A stretch of DNA of 64,000 nt from Xenopus tropicalis (GCF_000004195.4 NC_030680.2:149262545-149326544); one strand, 5' to 3'; positions 1 through 10,602 are shown, numbered from the stretch's first letter. Notes: generated by a model from the sequence alone, not told the origin. Made by a program: numbers and translations.

Positions 1-261
1 AAAGGGGCCGATCAGGGGGGCACCGGGGTATTTGTTGGGACTCAATTCTCAATGGTTGGACCTGGCGGTAATCGGCAGATTTTGTTCATATAATCCCCGA
101 GAACAAAGCGGTGTCTCCGAACTGCCATTATCTGCTCCGATTGTACCGACTCATCAAAGGGATGTACTATTAGCAGTTTCATGGTTTGTAACCAGCAATT
201 AGGCTAAAGCCCTTTATCAAAAACCCCAGCTCTGTGGTAGATTAAAGTTTCCCTTGGTTTA
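1..261. other. erc2: intron, start of window
   Basis: This is intronic sequence upstream of the first tandem array. Short stretches such as 'ggggccgat' near base 5 and 'tccgattgtaccgac' near 137 resemble the interior of the 'cccatacacgggc' MITE family seen whole at 52243-52733, so this may be a decayed copy. I see no exon. Confidence 0.5.
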
Positions 262-1828
262 AGTTTCCCTTAGACAGTACAGTATGGGGGTACAGCTTAT
301 TGTGTGCCCAGAACATTCCTTCTCTGTATATTTGTATTTATACATATGGGTAGGGGGTGCCATAGTGTTTCCCTTAGACAGTACAGTATGGGGGTACAGC
401 TTATTGTGTGCCCAGAACATTCCTTCTCTGTATATTTGTATTTATACATATGGGTAGGGGGTGCCATAGTGTTTCCCTTAGACAGTACAGTATGGGGGTA
501 CAGCTTATTGTGTGTCCAGAACATTCCTTCTCTGTATATTTGTATTTATACATATGGGTAGGGGGTGCCATAGTGTTTCCCTTAGACAGTACAGTATGGG
601 GGTACAGCTTATTGTGTGCCCAGAACATTCCTTCTCTGTATATTTGTATTTATACATATGGGTAGGGGGTGCCATAGTGTTTCCCTTAGACAGTACAGTA
701 TGGGGGTACAGCTTATTGTGTGTCCAGAACATTCCTTCTCTGTATATTTGTATTTATACATATGGGTAGGGGGTGCCATAGTGTTTCCCTTAGACAGTAC
801 AGTATGGGGGTACAGCTTATTGTGTGCCCAGAACATTCCTTCTCTGTATATTTGTATTTATACATATGGGTAGGGGGTGCCATAGTGTTTCCCTTAGACA
901 GTACAGTATGGGGGTACAGCTTATTGTGTGCCCAGAACATTCCTTCTCTGTATATTTGTATTTATACATATGGGTAGGGGGTGCCATAGTGTTTCCCTTA
1001 GACAGTACAGTATGGGGGTACAGCTTATTGTGTGCCCAGAACATTCCTTCTCTGTATATTTGTATTTATACATATGGGTAGGGGGTGCCATAGTGTTTCC
1101 CTTAGACAGTACAGTATGGGGGTACAGCTTATTGTGTGCCCAGAACATTCCCTCTCTGTATATTTGTATTTATACATATGGGTAGGGGGTGCCATAGTGT
1201 TTCCCTTAGACAGTACAGTATGGGGGTACAGCTTATTGTGTGCCCAGAACATTCCTTCTCTGTATATTTGTATTTATACATATGGGTAGGGGGTGCCATA
1301 GTGTTTCCCTTAGACAGTACAGTATGGGGGTACAGCTTATTGTGTGCCCAGAACATTCCTTCTCTGTATATTTGTATTTATACATATGGGTAGGGGTGCC
1401 ATAGTGTTTCCCTTAGACAGTACAGTATGGGGGTACAGCTTATTGTGTGCCCAGAACATTCCTTCTCTGTATATTTGTATTTATACATATGGGTAGGAGG
1501 TGCCATAGTGTTTCCCTTAGACAGTACAGTATGGGGGTACAGCTTATTGTGTGCCCAGAACATTCCTTCTCTGTATATTTGTATTTATACATATGGGTAG
1601 GAGGTGCCATAGTGTTTCCCTTAGACAGTACAGTATGGGGGTACAGCTTATTGTGTGCCCAGAACATTCCTTCTCTGTATATTTGTATTTATACATATGG
1701 GTAGGGGTGCCATAGTGTTTCCCTTAGACAGTACAGTATGGGGGTACAGCTTATTGTGTGCCCAGAACATTCCTTCTCTGTATATTTGTATTTATACATA
1801 TGGGTAGGAGGTGCCATAGTGTTTCCCT
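262..1828 (+). repeat. 104-bp minisatellite, copy 1 (about 15 units)
   Basis: The unit runs from 'agtgtttcccttagacag' through 'tacagcttattgtgtg' to 'tacatatgggtaggggg' and recurs every 104 bp, with a few 103-bp units that lack one g. Units differ by single bases (ggg/gga, gtgcc/gtgtc), so the array is young or homogenised. A second array of the same unit in the same orientation lies at 47725-49130. The array stops 52 nt before the exon at 1881. Overlapping open frames of 75 and 85 codons are by-products. Confidence 0.97.
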
Positions 1829-1880
1829 GGAATTCTGTTGCTAAAATGTGAATATGTGATACATTTAATTCTCTTCCCAG

Positions 1881-2018
1881 ATTGAAAACCTTCAGGAGCA
1901 GCTGAAAGACAAAGACAAACAACTGAGTAACCTGAAGGACCGGGTCAAGTCGCTGCAGACCGATTCCAGCAATACGGACACTGCCCTGGCGACGCTGGAG
2001 GAAGCGCTCTCGGAAAAG
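1881..2018 (+). CDS. erc2: ERC2 coding exon (46 codons, phase 0-0)
   Basis: Internal exon of ERC2/CAST, a cytoplasmic scaffold of the presynaptic active zone that binds RIM, bassoon/piccolo, liprin-alpha and other ELKS proteins through long coiled coils. The acceptor is 'ctcttcccag' and the donor 'aaaag|gtacca'. Its 138 nt translate without a stop from IENLQEQLKDKDKQL to TALATLEEALSEK, a heptad-rich stretch typical of the central coiled coil of the ELKS family. It joins in phase 0 to the exon at 7742, which begins ERIIERLKEQ, the family's usual continuation. The 104-bp minisatellite ends only 52 nt upstream, so the branch point must lie in that short gap or within the last repeat unit. Codon choice and the absence of indels argue for a functional exon. 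ERC1 is very similar over this exon, so the paralogue call comes from the later exons. Confidence 0.96.
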
Positions 2019-2050
2019 GTACCACATATTTGTCTATGGAAGGAGAGTAA

Positions 2051-2570
2051 AGCTGCCCACACACAATAAGATTTTGGAAAGATCTTTCCATTATCTTCAG
2101 ACCAGGCTTATCCTTAAATGATGATTTAGTAGTACGATTTGTCTATTAATGAAAATGACCATTTCAAGCGATATCGTTTAGTTGGAACGAGGAAAACGAC
2201 CTGCTTGGTCCTTCAAACCGTTGGACAATGGGCAAATTGGGCAAATTGTATCGCCGTTGATGAAAACTTTCAAACCTGTCTGATCAATTTTATGACCGAT
2301 ATTGGATGAAAAATCAGCAGATGTGCGATTGTTCGGTGCCCACTAACCTTACAATAATTTAACGGATTGACTGAAATTGGTCGTTAGGGAGAGTAAAATC
2401 ATAACGTGTATAATCTTTTAACCTGCCCTATAGATATCTGCCCAATTTCAGGCCAGATGTCGGATGGGCAGGCCAGTCGTTGTTTCCCCTACACGGGCCG
2501 ATAAGCTGCCGAATTGGTCCAAGGGACTGATATTGGCAGCTACAATCGGACCGTGTATGGGGACCTTAAG
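2051..2570. mobile_element. MITE of the 'cccatacacgggc' family
   Basis: The left end reads 'aaagctgcccacacac' and the right end 'gtgtatggggacctta', which is roughly its inverse complement. The interior holds the 'ctgcccaatttcaggcca' and 'agctgccgaattggtcc' motifs shared with copies at 3470-3685, 49800-50112, 52243-52733 and 53630-53835. It is non-coding. The superfamily is not certain from the sequence. Confidence 0.75.
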
Positions 2571-2850
2571 GGTGAAGACACACAGAGCTACTTAGTAGCA
2601 GCTACCTTTTCACGTCTACGAAACTCCAGAAAATCCCCTGCCATAGACAATACTGAGAATTGCCTCTGCTAAGGGTGAAGACACACGGAGCTACTTAGTA
2701 GCAGCTACTTTTTCACGTCTACGAAACACCAGAAAATCCCCTGCCATAGACAATACTGAGAATTGCCTCTGCTAAACACTCATAGGGACAATTATCAGTA
2801 AACGATCAGCATTGTCTGTTTTAGTAGCCGTGACAAGTAGCTGCTACTAG
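2567..2850. mobile_element. palindromic MITE 'agggtgaagacacac', partly duplicated
   Basis: It begins 'aagggtgaagacacacaga' and continues 'gctacttagtagcagctac'. The first ~103 bp are repeated in tandem from about 2670. The right part carries the inverse 'gtagctgctactagtagct'. Full copies with both ends lie at 3931-4138 and 10227-10408. The element could fold into a long hairpin. Confidence 0.75.
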
Positions 2851-3044
2851 TAGCTCCAATCGGCGAAAAAGACTCGCGAGTCTTTTTCGTCGATTTCCCG
2901 AAATCGCACTGCCGCGTGTGCCATCCCGCCGGCGACTTACATGTTCGCCGGTGGGATGCCGGGTCATGGCAACTCGGGGAGATTAGTCTCAAGCGAACAG
3001 GGAGTTTTGTCGCGGGCGACTAATCTCCCCATGTGCCAGAGCCC
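2850..3044. mobile_element. partial GC-rich foldback MITE
   Basis: This stretch contains a perfect short palindrome, 'gactcgcgagtc', and the paired motifs 'gccatcccgccggcgac' and 'gtcgcgggcgactaatctcc', which also occur in the complete element next door at 3045-3361. It is probably a second, rearranged member of that family. Confidence 0.55.
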
Positions 3045-3361
3045 TTAGAGCAGGGGTACACGGGGAGTTAGTTGCCCAAATCTCCGTTGTCGTGGGCGAC
3101 TCATCTCCCTGCAATGCTACCCCATCCGCTAGAATGTAAATCGCCGGTGGGATGGCATACGGGGCGCTGCGATTTGCTGAAGTAGCAGAAGTTTCCTCTC
3201 ACGACAACTTCGGGTGACTGCGGGACATCGCAGCAACGCGTATACCATCCCACTGAGGATTTACATTCTAGCCAATGGGGTACCATTGTGGGGAGATTAG
3301 TTGCCCAAGACAACAAAGATTTGTTGCAGGGCGACTAACTCCCCGTGTACCCCTGCCCTAA
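3045..3361. mobile_element. MITE with ~28-bp terminal inverted repeats
   Basis: The left end 'ttagagcaggggtacacggg' and the right end 'cccgtgtacccctgccctaa' are inverse complements with one mismatch, and the match continues inwards to 'gttagt'/'actaac'. The interior has inverted 'cgccggtgggatggc' and 'ccatcccactgagg' arms. It is non-coding. The apparent minus-strand open frames of 65-71 codons here are a result of the palindrome. Confidence 0.8.
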
Positions 3362-3469
3362 AAGAAGATGTTATCCAGCAGACTGGCGAGCGAGGGGTTT
3401 GGCTAGGTCACCAAGTGAGAGGATCTTCTCCAAATGTGCCCACCCAACTGTGGCCGATATCAGGGTAAT

Positions 3470-3685
3470 TAAATTGTTTGGCCCTAGGGCATAGGCGCCG
3501 TTGGGGTGAGGGCCACATCAACAAGCCTGTATGGTTACCGATCTGACGGAAAATCAAACTTGCCCGATTGTGATCTGCCCAATTTTAGGCCCATCGGGGG
3601 TCCCATACATGGGCAGATAAACTGCTGAATTGACCTGAGGGACCAGAATCAGCAGCTGAAATTGACCCGTGTATGGGCACCGTAA
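3470..3685. mobile_element. partial 'cccatacacgggc'-family MITE
   Basis: Shared motifs are 'gatctgcccaattttaggcc', 'gataaactgctgaattgacc' and the right end 'cccgtgtatgggcaccgtaa'. The left end is missing or diverged. Confidence 0.65.
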
Positions 3686-3930
3686 GGCAAGTGGCAGACA
3701 AGAGAAGGCTAGGAAGCCGGCCCAGTTGGTAACACAGGAATCTCTGGAACCAGTGCAGCCCAGAACTTATGTTATGTGTGTTTGTGCCGTGTCAACAAAA
3801 TCATTCCTGGAAAAGCACGTGTGTGTTCATGGCAACATACGTGCTGCACCACGTGACCCAGAGGAATGACTGCAATGGTAGGGAAGACTCCAGGTATCCT
3901 TTACTGGTTCTCCCACCTTCAGGGAAGGCC
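3686..3930. other. erc2: intron, unassigned
   Basis: I see no exon or repeat that I recognise. The 66-codon open frame starting at 3669 has no family resemblance and begins inside the preceding MITE. Confidence 0.4.
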
Positions 3931-4138
3931 TCTTAGGGGGAAGACACACGGAGCTACTTTGTAGCAGCTACTTGTCACGGCTACTAAAACAGACAATGCT
4001 GATCATTTACTGATAACTGTCTCTATGTGTGTTTAGCAGAGGCAATTCTCAGTATTGTCTATGGCAGGGGATTTTCTGGTGTTTAGTAGATGTGAAAAGG
4101 TAGCTGCTACTAAGTAGCTCTGTGTGTCTTCACCCTTA
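3931..4138. mobile_element. palindromic MITE 'agggtgaagacacac', full length
   Basis: The left end 'ttagggggaagacacacgga' faces the right end 'tgtgtgtcttcacccttagg'. The internal arms 'gtagcagctacttgtcac' and 'aggtagctgctactaagt' also pair. A truncated further copy, beginning 'ctgaagacacactgggct', follows at 4139-4193. Confidence 0.8.
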
Positions 4139-4229
4139 GGCTGAAGACACACTGGGCTACTTTGTAGCAGCTACTTGTCACGACTACTAAACACCCTGTA
4201 GGTAATTATGAATAATATACGGTGCTGGT

Positions 4230-4572
4230 TTCCCTTTGGGCTAAACATTAACCCTGTAACAATGGCCCCTTTATTGGGGCTCCCTATAGATCCTCTCAGG
4301 TCCCTGTCTGGGTATCCAATGAGGGGTGGGCGTGTCTTAACGGTCCCTGCCAGAAGCACAGTAGGAGGGGGAGAGCCAATCACAGCCTTGCACTCACACA
4401 AGCACAGACAGGCTTCAGTTCCCTATCAGGTCAGCCTAGCTGCTGATTGGTTCCTATCCTACATTGCCGCCGCCCCCCCCCCTGCACAGCCTGGGAAAGG
4501 AGGCAGCAGGAAGTTTCACAGATGGGCGGGGCTACTTTTTTTTTACAGCCCATTCCTTCTATATTTAGATGA
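4230..4572. repeat. ~345-bp dispersed repeat D, copy 1
   Basis: This block ('gggctaaacattaaccctgt' to 'ccattccttctatatttaga') recurs at 27061-27430 with high identity. It carries 'gagccaatcacagcc' and 'gctgattggttcc', an inverted CCAAT pair. A 172-codon open frame begins in it, but the same frame in the second copy ends differently and encodes nothing recognisable. It is probably a transposon fragment of unknown family. Confidence 0.8.
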
Positions 4573-5320
4573 GTACAATTCATTGGCACAATATGGCTTT
4601 TTACACAATATGTCCCCTCACTATTGGAGATGTTTCCGCCATCTGTGCGAGAGGGGGCGGAGCTGCGCAGTCACGTCACGCCCCATATCCCGCCAGTACA
4701 CAGTCCGCGTATTCCCGAGCCCTTAGAACTTTCCTTCCAGACTTGATATATTTGGTCCCGGGGCCAGATATTGGCATTCAGTCAGGCAATTGAGCGCATC
4801 GGCGGGACGCCTCGTAGAATCCCGGCCATTGAGCTGTGTTGTATAAAGGCCAAGTCTGCCAATGTAAATACACTTGAAACAGAAAGTCACTGTTGAGACG
4901 TTGTGCGCAGTGGTTGTTAATCACGGGGGAAGCCTTGAGCGGGGCATCCTTGCACGGACTGCTGACAGCTACAGTAGTCACGGCTGAGTCGGCGGAAGGC
5001 TGCTTCTGATTAAAGGGGAACTATAACTATAATAAAACAAATTCACAATTTTTTTTTAAAGCTTGAGTTTATCCAAAGAATTTATTCTCCCAAAAGGGAA
5101 ACTGTAACCTTCCCTCCCTGTTGGAGATGCCACCAGGGGTGTATTTATATTTAGGCTCCCGAGGGCCAGTGCCTAGGGTGGAACTTTTTAGGGGGTGGCC
5201 CTTGGGTGCCGGACTCAGTGAGTCTGGGCAGGACTCACTGAGATTAATTCGGCAATCGGCCAATCACTGATCGTCACGTCATAACCCTGCTCCTGTGATG
5301 TCACTGCCCCTCCTCTTCCC
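4573..5320. other. erc2: intron, mostly unassigned
   Basis: At 5009-5055 'ttaaaggggaactataac' looks like one end of a T2-type MITE. At 5130-5225 'aggctcccgagggccagtgc' looks like a fragment of another dispersed repeat. I see no exon signal. Confidence 0.45.
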
Positions 5321-5473
5321 CGCCCCGTGACATTACCACCCGCCCTCTGTGACATCACCACCTGCCCCCTGTTACATCACCACCCGCCCCCTGTGACATC
5401 ACGGCCCGCCCCTATGGCATCACCGCCCGCCCCCTGTGACATCACCGCCCGCCCCCTGTGACATCACCACCCC
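5321..5473 (+). repeat. 22-bp GC-rich minisatellite (~7 units)
   Basis: The unit is 'tgacatcaccgcccgccccc' plus 'tg', repeated with substitutions. Each unit holds TGACATCA, one base from a CRE/AP-1-like palindrome. Confidence 0.85.
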
Positions 5474-5541
5474 TGCCTGGAAACTAAAGCCGGCAGAGGT
5501 TCCAAGCCTACAGGGAATATTCCCCCAAAAGCCCAGTCATC

Positions 5542-5920
5542 CAGTGGCCCCGACCTATAAGACAGTAGCCCTAGCCTATAAGACAGTGGCCCTAGCCTAT
5601 AAGACAGTGGCCCTGACCTATAAGACAGTGGCCCCGACCTATAAGACAGTAGCCCCAACCTATAAGACAGTGGCCCCGACCTATAAGACAGTAGCCCCTA
5701 CCTATAAGACAGTAGCCCCGACCTATAAGATGGTAGCCCCGACCTATAAGACAGTGGCCCCGACCTATAAGATGGTAGCCCCGACCTATAAGATGGTAGC
5801 CCCGACCCATAAGACAGTGGCCCCGACCTATAAGACAGTAGCCCTGACCTATAAGACAGTGGCCCTGACCTATAAGACAGTAGCCCCGACCTATAAGACA
5901 GTGGCCCCGACCTATAAGAC
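5542..5920 (+). repeat. 21-bp minisatellite (~18 units)
   Basis: The unit is 'gacctataagacagtggccc' plus c, with variants (agtagcc, gatggtagcc). A unit of 21 bp keeps several frames open on both strands, which gives false proteins of 64-171 residues such as repeated APTYKTV. Confidence 0.95.
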
Positions 5921-6327
5921 CCCAGAGAGCCAGCCAATGGCGTCTCGCTAATTAGTTGATGTTTCCTTTAGTAGCTGTTTCTGTCTGATGCCTTTCGCTC
6001 GTATGTCCTGATCTCCGGAATTTTTCTTTTTTCCCATAAATACAGATCTGAAATCTTCAGACACAAAAAAAAGTGAGTGACGACGGAGCTTTACTCAATC
6101 AGATCCCACTAATTAGCATTAAAAGCCTTTCAGTAATTGTGCTTATAGTGTACTAACTCCATTAACACCACACTGTGTAACCCCTTGCATGGCCGTCTCT
6201 TGCTGTGTGTCTCTCTAACTACACAGAGTAAGGCTAGGATACAATAGGCCTGGTCTTAAAGGAACAGTAACACACACAAAAAAAAATAAAAGTGTATAAA
6301 AGTAATCACAATATAATGTACTGTTTC
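5921..6327. other. erc2: intron, unassigned
   Basis: This is ordinary AT-rich intron. 'cttaaaggaacagtaacaca' at 6256 resembles the end of a T2-like MITE. No exon was seen. Confidence 0.4.
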
Positions 6328-7487
6328 CCTGCACTGGTGCGATTGGTGTGTTTGCCTCTTAAACCCTACTATAGTTTATATAAATACCCCGCTGTGTAGC
6401 CCCGGGGGCAGCCGTTCCTGCACTGGTACAGCTGGGGTGTTTGCTACAGAAACCCTACTATAGTTTATATAAATACCCCGCTGTGTAGCCCCGGGGGCAG
6501 CCATTCCTGCACTGGTACAGCTGGGGTGTTTGCTACAGAAACCCTACTATAGTTTATATAAATACCCCGCTGTGTAGACCCGGGGGCAGCCATTCCTGCA
6601 CTGGTACAGCTGGGGTGTTTGCTACAGAAACCCTACTATAGTTTATATAAATACCCCGCTGTGTAGCCCCGGGGGCAGCCGTTCCTGCACTGGTACAGCT
6701 GGGGTGTTTGCTACAGAAACCCTACTATAGTTTATATAAATACCCCACTGTGTAGCCCCGGGGGCAGCCATTCCTGCACTGGTACAGCTGGGGTGTTTGC
6801 TACAGAAACCCTACTATAGTTTATATAAATACCCCGCTGTGTAGCCCCGGGGGCAGCCATTCCTGCACTGGTACAGCTGGGGTGTTTGCTACAGAAACCC
6901 TACTATAGTTTATATAAATACCCCGCTGTGTAGCCCCGGGGGCAGCCATTCCTGCACTGGTACAGCTGGGGTGTTTGCTACAGAAACCCTACTATAGTTT
7001 ATATAAATACCCCGCTGTGTAGCCCCGGGGGGCAGCCATTCCTGCACTGGTACAGCTGGGGTGTTTGCTACAGAAACCCTACTATAGTTTATATAAATAC
7101 CCCGCTGTGTAGCCCCGGGGGCAGCCATTCCTGCACCGGTACAGCTGGGGTGTTTGCTACAGAAACCCTACTATAGTTTATATAAATACCCCGCTGTGTA
7201 GCCCCGGGGGCAGCCATTCCTGCACCGGTACAGCTGGGGTGTTTGCTACAGAAACCCTACTATAGTTTATATAAATACCCCGCTGTGTAGCCCCGGGGGC
7301 AGCCATTCCTGCACCGGTACAGCTGGGGTGTTTGCTACAGAAACCCTACTATAGTTTATATAAATACCCCGCTGTGTAGCCCCGGGGGCAGCCATTCCTG
7401 CACCGGTACAGCTGGGGTGTTTGCTACAGAAACCCTACTATAGTTTATATAAATACCCCGCTGTGTAGCCCCGGGGGCAGCCATTCA
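6328..7487 (+). repeat. 89-bp minisatellite (~13 units)
   Basis: The unit contains 'gccattcctgcactggtaca', 'gctggggtgtttgctacag' and 'accccgctgtgtagccccgg', and recurs every 89 bp (for example 6361, 6450, 6539). Later units share 'gcaccggtac', showing local spread of a variant. A lone inverted piece of the unit ('ggctgcccccggggctacac') lies at 47190. Confidence 0.96.
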
Positions 7488-7741
7488 AACTGAAAAAAAG
7501 AGAAAATAATGTCTTCTAGAGTATCAAGCCACCATGTTTGATCCTTTTCCTGACTACCCCTGCGCTGCTCTGGGAGGGCTCATTCATAACACAGTAAACT
7601 CGCCAAAGGTACTAGAGTGAACATGTACCTGCCCAGGGCAAGATACTCGCTACTGATAATTAGGATGCACTTCTGCAGTCAGAAAGATGCAGCCTGAGGC
7701 ATTTTGTGTATCTAATGTAACTGTATCTGCTGCTTTCCTAG

Positions 7742-7882
7742 GAGAGAATAATTGAGCGTTTGAAAGAACAGCGGGAAAGAGACGATCGAGAGCGACTGGA
7801 GGAAATAGAAAATTATAAGAAGGAAAACAAAGATCTGAAAGAGAAAATCAACGCATTACAGTCGGAGCTGAATGAGAAAGAG
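7742..7882 (+). CDS. erc2: ERC2 coding exon (47 codons, phase 0-0)
   Basis: The acceptor 'tgctttcctag' and donor 'aaagag|gtgcga' enclose 141 nt. The translation starts ERIIERLKEQRERDDRER and ends INALQSELNEKE, the highly charged coiled coil that follows the preceding exon in all ELKS/ERC proteins. It joins to SLIDLKEHA in the exon at 9195. In the protein it belongs to the central coiled-coil region used for self-association and scaffold contacts. The 103-bp minisatellite begins only ~24 nt beyond the donor, leaving very little unique intron. There are no stops or frameshifts. The reading could be ERC1 or ERC2 on this exon alone. Confidence 0.97.
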
Positions 7883-7905
7883 GTGCGAATTATTGGTTTA
7901 GATGC

Positions 7906-9047
7906 ACAGGGGAAAGTGTTGGAAGGGTTACTGCCTGCCCTGCTCTCATTTCCCTACAGAAATAGGGGTTGGTAGCACTAGGTAGGTACCTAATATATAG
8001 GGGCAGAGACAGGGGAAAGTGTTGGAAGGGTTACTGCCTGCCCTGCTCTCATTTCCCTACAGAAATAGGGGTGGTAGCACTAGGTAGGTACCTAATATAT
8101 AGGGGCAGAGACAGGGGAAAGTGTTGGAAGGGTTACTGCCTGCCCTGCTCTCATTTCCCTACAGAAATAGGGGTTGGTAGCACTAGGTAGGTACCTAATA
8201 TATAGGGGCAGAGACAGGGGAAAGTGTTGGGAGGGTTACTGCCTGCCCTGCTCTCATTTCCCTACAGAAATAGGGGTTGGTAGCACTAGGTAGGTACCTA
8301 ATATATAGGGGCAGGGACAGGGGAAAGTGTTGGAAGGGTTACTGCCTGCCCTGCTCTCATTTCCCTACAGAAATAGGGGTTGGTAGCACTAGGTAGGTAC
8401 CTAATATATAGGGGCAGAGACAGGGGAATGTGTTGGAAGGGTTACTGCCTGCCCTGCTCTCATTTCCCTACAGAAATAGGGGTTGGTAGCACTAGGTAGG
8501 TACCTAATATATAGGGGCAGAGACACGGGAAAGTGTTGGAAGGGTTACTGCCTGCCCTGCTCTCATTTCCCTACAGAAATAGGGGTTGGTAGCACTAGGT
8601 AGGTACCTAATATATAGGGGCAGAGACAGGGGAAAGTGTTGGAAGGGTTACTGCCTGCCCTGCTCTCATTTCCCTACAGAAATAGGGGTTGGTAGCACTA
8701 GGTAGGTACCTAATATATAGGGGCAGAGACAGGGGAAAGTGTTGGAAGGGTTACTGCCTGCCCTGCTCTCATTTCCCTACAGAAATAGGGGTTGGTAGCA
8801 CTAGGTAGGTACCTAATATATAGGGGCAGAGACAGGGGAAAGTGTTGGAAGGGTTACTGCCTGCCCTGCTCTCATTTCCCTACAGAAATAGGGGTTGGTA
8901 GCACTAGGTAGGTACCTAATATATAGGGGCAGAGACAGGGGAAAGTGTTGGGAGGGTTACTGCCTGCCCTGCTCTCATTTCCCTACAGAAATAGGGGTTG
9001 GTAGCACTAGGTAGGTACCTAATATATAGGGGCAGAGACAGGGGAAA
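7906..9047 (+). repeat. 103-bp minisatellite, copy 1 (~11 units)
   Basis: The unit is 'ggggaaagtgttggaagg', then 'ctgctctcatttccctacag', then 'ggttggtagcactaggtagg', with a period of 102-103 bp. Each unit contains a pyrimidine tract followed by 'ctacag', which looks like a 3' splice site, and about 22 nt later 'ctag|gtaggt', which looks like a 5' splice site. A shorter array of the same unit and orientation is at 45248-45593. Confidence 0.96.
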
Positions 9048-9194
9048 GTGTCAGCTCTTTGTAACAAACCTAAAATTTTCGTGGGTTTTCAGCTGAATTA
9101 GGTTGGGGTAAGGGAGGGTGGGGTAGTTAAATTGTGACTATTGGGGGATGTAATTTACTTGTTTTATTTATTGGAACTAATTATACAAATACAG

Positions 9195-9335
9195 GCAAGT
9201 CTAATTGACCTGAAGGAACATGCGACAACACTCGCCTCCTCTGGGGTAAAACGAGATTCCAAACTGAAGTCCCTGGAAATGGCCATCGAGCAGAAGAGAG
9301 AAGAGTGCAACAAGCTGGAGGCGCAGCTGAAAAAG
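9195..9335 (+). CDS. erc2: ERC2 coding exon (47 codons, phase 0-0)
   Basis: The acceptor 'tacaaatacag' is weak in pyrimidines. The donor is 'aaaaag|gtgaga'. The 141 nt encode ASLIDLKEHATTLASSG to CNKLEAQLKK, which I recognise as the ELKS/CAST segment just before the paralogue-variable linker. Family members usually read SLIDLKEHASSLAS here and end EAQLKK. It joins in phase 0 either directly to the exon at 24843 (starting AHEAEEE) or through the 36-nt microexon at 12230. The open frame is intact. It sits between the 103-bp array and the TATC microsatellite. The poor pyrimidine tract could make its inclusion sensitive to enhancers, but that is inference. Confidence 0.97.
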
Positions 9336-9499
9336 GTGAGAAGAATGAGAAGCACAGAGCTACGCACCCCATGTGATCTGCATCTCCCAGCATGCTCGGC
9401 TGGATGAGGATTCTGGGAGATGTCTCACATCATTAGGCCTAAAGAGGGGCGGTGTGAACATACATTTTTCTACTCTTGAAATGAGATTATTAGGCTTTT

Positions 9500-9617
9500 T
9501 ATCTTTCTGTCTATCAGTCTATCTTTCTTTCTATCTATATCTATCAATCAATCATGTATCTATTTATCTGTCTATATTTGTCTTATCTCATCTATCTGTC
9601 TGTCTATCAATCTATCA

Positions 9618-9655
<38 letters not shown>

Positions 9656-9709
9656 ATGTCTATCTATCGACCTATCATCTATCTTTCTGTTTATATCTAT
9701 CAATCAATC

Positions 9710-9753
<44 letters not shown>

Positions 9754-9912
9754 GTCTGTCTATCAATCAAGCATCTATTTATCTATTTGTCTGTCTATAT
9801 CTGTATAATCATCTATCTCTGTCTGTCTGTCTGTCTATCTATCTATATATCTATTGATCTATCATCTACCTATCTCTGTATCTGTCTGTCTATTTATTTG
9901 TTTTCTCTCATT
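9500..9912 (+). repeat. (TATC)n microsatellite with TGTC interruptions
   Basis: Tetranucleotide runs of 'tatctatctatc' are broken by 'tgtctgtc', 'atcaatca' and 'tatatc'. The open frame rich in Ser, Tyr, Leu and Ile here is an artefact. Confidence 0.97.
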
Positions 9913-10226
9913 GTCTATTTAATCTCCCACATTGTACCATTCTTTTCTATCTGTATAAGTATCTGTATGGCCAGTAAGTCCCACATTCCCCAGTAGAACT
10001 CTATGGTTGGCAGGGCATTCTAGGAGTGAGTTGTGGGTTGCCGTGGTAACTGTAGGGGATATCCTGTTTCTTGAAGGTCACCTGACCTGATAGCCCCACA
10101 TTTCCCACTCTGCATTAGAAACTTGACTTTACCTCAGCTTTGTTATTATTTTTAGTTGTATCTGATATACATGAACTAACTCTCCCATTCCCCTCAGTAT
10201 CTCTGGCCGACGCTTATCTGTGTTGG
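9913..10226. other. erc2: intron, unassigned
   Basis: No exon or clear repeat seen. 'gggcattctaggagtgag' near 10013 is only loosely like the ACTACA..CCCAG element discussed in the findings. Confidence 0.4.
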
Positions 10227-10408
10227 TTAAGGGCAAAGACACACAGAGCTACTTAGTAGCAGCTACTTATCATGGCCAGAAAATCCCCTGCCATAGACAA
10301 TACTGAGAATTGCCTCTGCTAAATACACGTAGAGACATTTATCAGTAAATGATCAGCATTGTCTGTTTTAGTAGCTGCTACAAGTAGCTCTGTGTGTCTT
10401 CACCCTAA
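10227..10408. mobile_element. palindromic MITE 'agggtgaagacacac', full length
   Basis: The ends are 'ttaagggcaaagacacacag' and 'tgtgtgtcttcaccctaa'. The inner arms are 'gctacttagtagcagctact' and 'gtagctgctacaagtagc'. Same family as 3931-4138. Confidence 0.82.
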
Positions 10409-10416
10409 TATGTATA

Positions 10417-10602
10417 CAGGGTCAGACTGGGCCGCCGGGACAATGTCCTCCCCTGATGCGTTCACATACGCGCATTTAGGGGAGGACGTGGGGTGGGGGT
10501 CCCTGCGGGAGGGGAGGTTAGGGGTGCGCTGCGGGGGCCCCTGCAGGGGACACGTACCTTGGGGGAACCCCGGGGGGCCCCACACCCCACAGTCTGACCC
10601 TG
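10417..10602. mobile_element. hAT-type MITE with 8-bp target duplication
   Basis: The termini are 'cagggtcagactggg' and 'cagtctgaccctg', which are inverse complements starting CAG and ending CTG. The same 8 bp, tatgtata, lies on both sides (10409-10416 and 10603-10610). An 8-bp duplication with CAG..CTG ends is the hallmark of hAT elements. The interior is GC-rich and non-coding. A second family member with its own duplication is at 51855-52098. Confidence 0.92.

Noticed and set aside
262..1828. CRISPR array
   Set aside because: Whole units repeat with no variable spacers, and this is a vertebrate gene with spliced exons. The same holds for all other arrays here.
1689..2027. Minus-strand 112-codon frame over exon 1881-2018
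   Set aside because: Antisense shadow of the ERC2 exon joined to the 104-bp repeat.
4208..4726. 172-codon frame
   Set aside because: Starts inside dispersed repeat D; the second copy of the repeat does not keep the frame beyond the repeat. No recognisable domain.
5321..5473. CRE enhancer cluster (TGACATCA repeats)
   Set aside because: The core differs from TGACGTCA at the critical CpG and the copies are simply a 22-bp tandem repeat; no support for function.
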